Assembly (NCBI GenBank): GCA_021786195.1
Contig: JAJYNS010000013.1
Coordinates: 1-64,000, forward strand
Source: Actinomycetes bacterium
GTDB lineage: Bacteria; Actinomycetota; Acidimicrobiia; Acidimicrobiales; Bog-793
DNA length: 64,000 bases
Direction: 5' to 3'
Below the pieces are notes generated by a model. It had not been told where the DNA came from and made no database searches. It was given only the letters and a program-made list of their open reading frames with translations. The first letter of the stretch is position 1. Every line of letters begins with the position of its first letter. The position numbers and the translations under genes are program-made. Below are positions 62,945 through 64,000 of this stretch, one piece after another.

Positions 62945-64000
62945 GGGTGCCGCGGCGCAGTCGCGGGGCGAGGACGAGCGCGATGAAGGCGACGAGGACC
63001 AGAGAGGCCGCCCCGAGTCGGAGCGGGCTCGCCAGCTCGAGCTCGCGCACGAGGACCCTCGCGCCGGGAAGCCCGAGGAAGCAGGCCACCGCGGAGTACC
63101 CGACGATCAGCCGCCGCACCCCGCGCTCGGCGACGGGCGCGAGGAAGACGATGCCCCACACCATGTACCACGGCTGGACCACCGGGCTCAGGGCGACAAC
63201 GGCGATGAGGCTCCAGCCGAGGGCCCGCAAAGGTCCGATCTGCTCGGAGCGCAGCAGCAGGACGACGCCGATGACGCCCGCCAGGGCGAAACCCGTCCCC
63301 CTCGCGAGGGTGAGCAGCGCGTGGGTGTGGTCGCCGAGCCCGACGAGCGCGACGAGCTTCCCGAGGGACAGGCCGACCGCGGTCGCCGGAGAGAACCACG
63401 ACCGGACCGTGTCCGGGTTGGTCAGGCCCGCGATCCATCCCCAACCCAGGCCCGCGAGCGCGGAGAGCCCGGCCATCGTGGCGAGCGTCAGCGCCATCGC
63501 CTTCGCCACCGGCCAGACCCGCTCCCTGACGCCGCGACCCTGGCCGGCCCACTCCCAGCCGATGTACACCGGGCCGATCATCGCCGGCACCTTGACCGCA
63601 GCGCCGACCGCGCAGACGAGGATGCCGGCGACCGGATGTCCCCGGCGGGCGAGAAGGTAGCCGGGAAGGAGGAACCCGAGCATCAGGGCGTCGTTGTGCC
63701 CGCCTCCGACGAGGTGGAGGAGCACGAGCGGGTTGAGCGCGACCAGAGAGAACGCCGTCGCCCCGTCTCGCCCGAAGGATCGGGCGATCGCCGGCACCGC
63801 AGCGACGAAGGCCACCGTGCCGAGGAGGGCGAGCAGCCTCAGGCCCTCGACCGACGCGAGCACGTCCTGCCGGCTCGCCTGCACGATCCATCCGGCAAAG
63901 GTGAGGAAGACCGGGCCGTACGGCGAGCCGACGTTGCGCCAGAGCTGGTCGGTGAGCCCGACGAAGGGACCCTGGCCCATGACCGAAGGACCGTAGGTGT
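62931..64000 (-). CDS. MptB-like polyprenol-phosphomannose mannosyltransferase, C-terminal part
   Basis: An integral membrane GT-C glycosyltransferase whose N-terminus lies beyond the right edge; the frame stays open to 64000. TYGPSVMGQGPF near the edge, GSPYGPVFLTFAGWIV, LNPLVLLHLVGGGHNDALMLGFLL, and VVQPWYMVWGIVFLAPV match the MptA/MptB alpha-1,6-mannosyltransferase family, which extends lipomannan-type glycans using polyprenol-phosphate-mannose. About eight membrane segments are seen. Only about 356 codons are present of an expected 450-550. Its stop overlaps the EAL-HDOD gene end by 14 nt (convergent). Confidence 0.8.
   Translation of the reverse strand, partial: TYGPSVMGQGPFVGLTDQLWRNVGSPYGPVFLTFAGWIVQASRQDVLASVEGLRLLALLGTVAFVAAVPAIARSFGRDGATAFSLVALNPLVLLHLVGGGHNDALMLGFLLPGYLLARRGHPVAGILVCAVGAAVKVPAMIGPVYIGWEWAGQGRGVRERVWPVAKAMALTLATMAGLSALAGLGWGWIAGLTNPDTVRSWFSPATAVGLSLGKLVALVGLGDHTHALLTLARGTGFALAGVIGVVLLLRSEQIGPLRALGWSLIAVVALSPVVQPWYMVWGIVFLAPVAERGVRRLIVGYSAVACFLGLPGARVLVRELELASPLRLGAASLVLVAFIALVLAPRLRRGTLRSA

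Overview
The window comes from a very GC-rich (about 70% or more by eye) actinobacterial chromosome, possibly class Acidimicrobiia. The lineage is an inference from an actinobacterial-type RpoC with a long N-terminal coiled-coil insertion, a zinc-type S14, frequent GTG starts and 4-base NTGA gene overlaps, and an MptB-like mannosyltransferase. Nearly everything is transcribed leftward (minus strand). Only the acetyltransferase and the EAL/HDOD gene near the right end are on the plus strand.

Left region (1-11.8 kb) is a defence island. The left edge carries the start of an IS1595-type transposase. Next is a CRISPR array of 29 repeats of 36 nt with 28 spacers (252-2319), a leader (2320-2487), and a complete subtype I-G (formerly I-U) cas operon in the order cas3 - csx17 - csb1 - csb2 - cas4/cas1 fusion - cas2, tightly overlapped and transcribed toward the array. 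Cas3 has its HD nuclease at the C-terminus. Csb2 is expected to carry the Cas5/Cas6 functions, and Cas4-Cas1 plus Cas2 form the adaptation module. The island starts just after tsaD.

Middle region (11.8-23.7 kb), read in transcription order: rplM-rpsI-glmM-glmS-acpS-nnrE/D-alr-udg-tsaE-tsaB-rimI-tsaD. It combines ribosomal proteins, cell-wall precursor synthesis, metabolite repair, CoA/ACP biology, DNA repair and the tRNA t6A pathway. Many genes overlap by 4 bases.

Ribosomal and transcription core (22.8-60.8 kb), in transcription order: tRNA-Thr, tRNA-Met, rpmG, a sigma factor and a zinc-finger anti-sigma candidate; tRNA-Trp, secE, nusG, rplK, rplA; rplJ, rplL (with an L10-type leader); rpoB, rpoC; a three-gene NMT1/THI5-type ABC transporter; rpsL, rpsG, fusA, tuf, rpsJ; the S10/spc block rplC through secY, adk, map; and infA, rpmJ, rpsM, rpsK, rpsD, rpoA, rplQ, truA. 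rpsJ is separated from rplC by a 297-nt region holding an extended -10 promoter and a strong hairpin.

Right end (61-64 kb): a GNAT acetyltransferase, a degenerate EAL plus HDOD signalling protein, and the C-terminal part of an MptB-like membrane mannosyltransferase that runs off the window.

The CRISPR system belongs to a known subtype. The less expected observations are three genes (infA, truA, a sigma factor) for which CTG is the best-supported start codon, the split S10 operon with a structured leader, and low-complexity tails on many ribosomal proteins.
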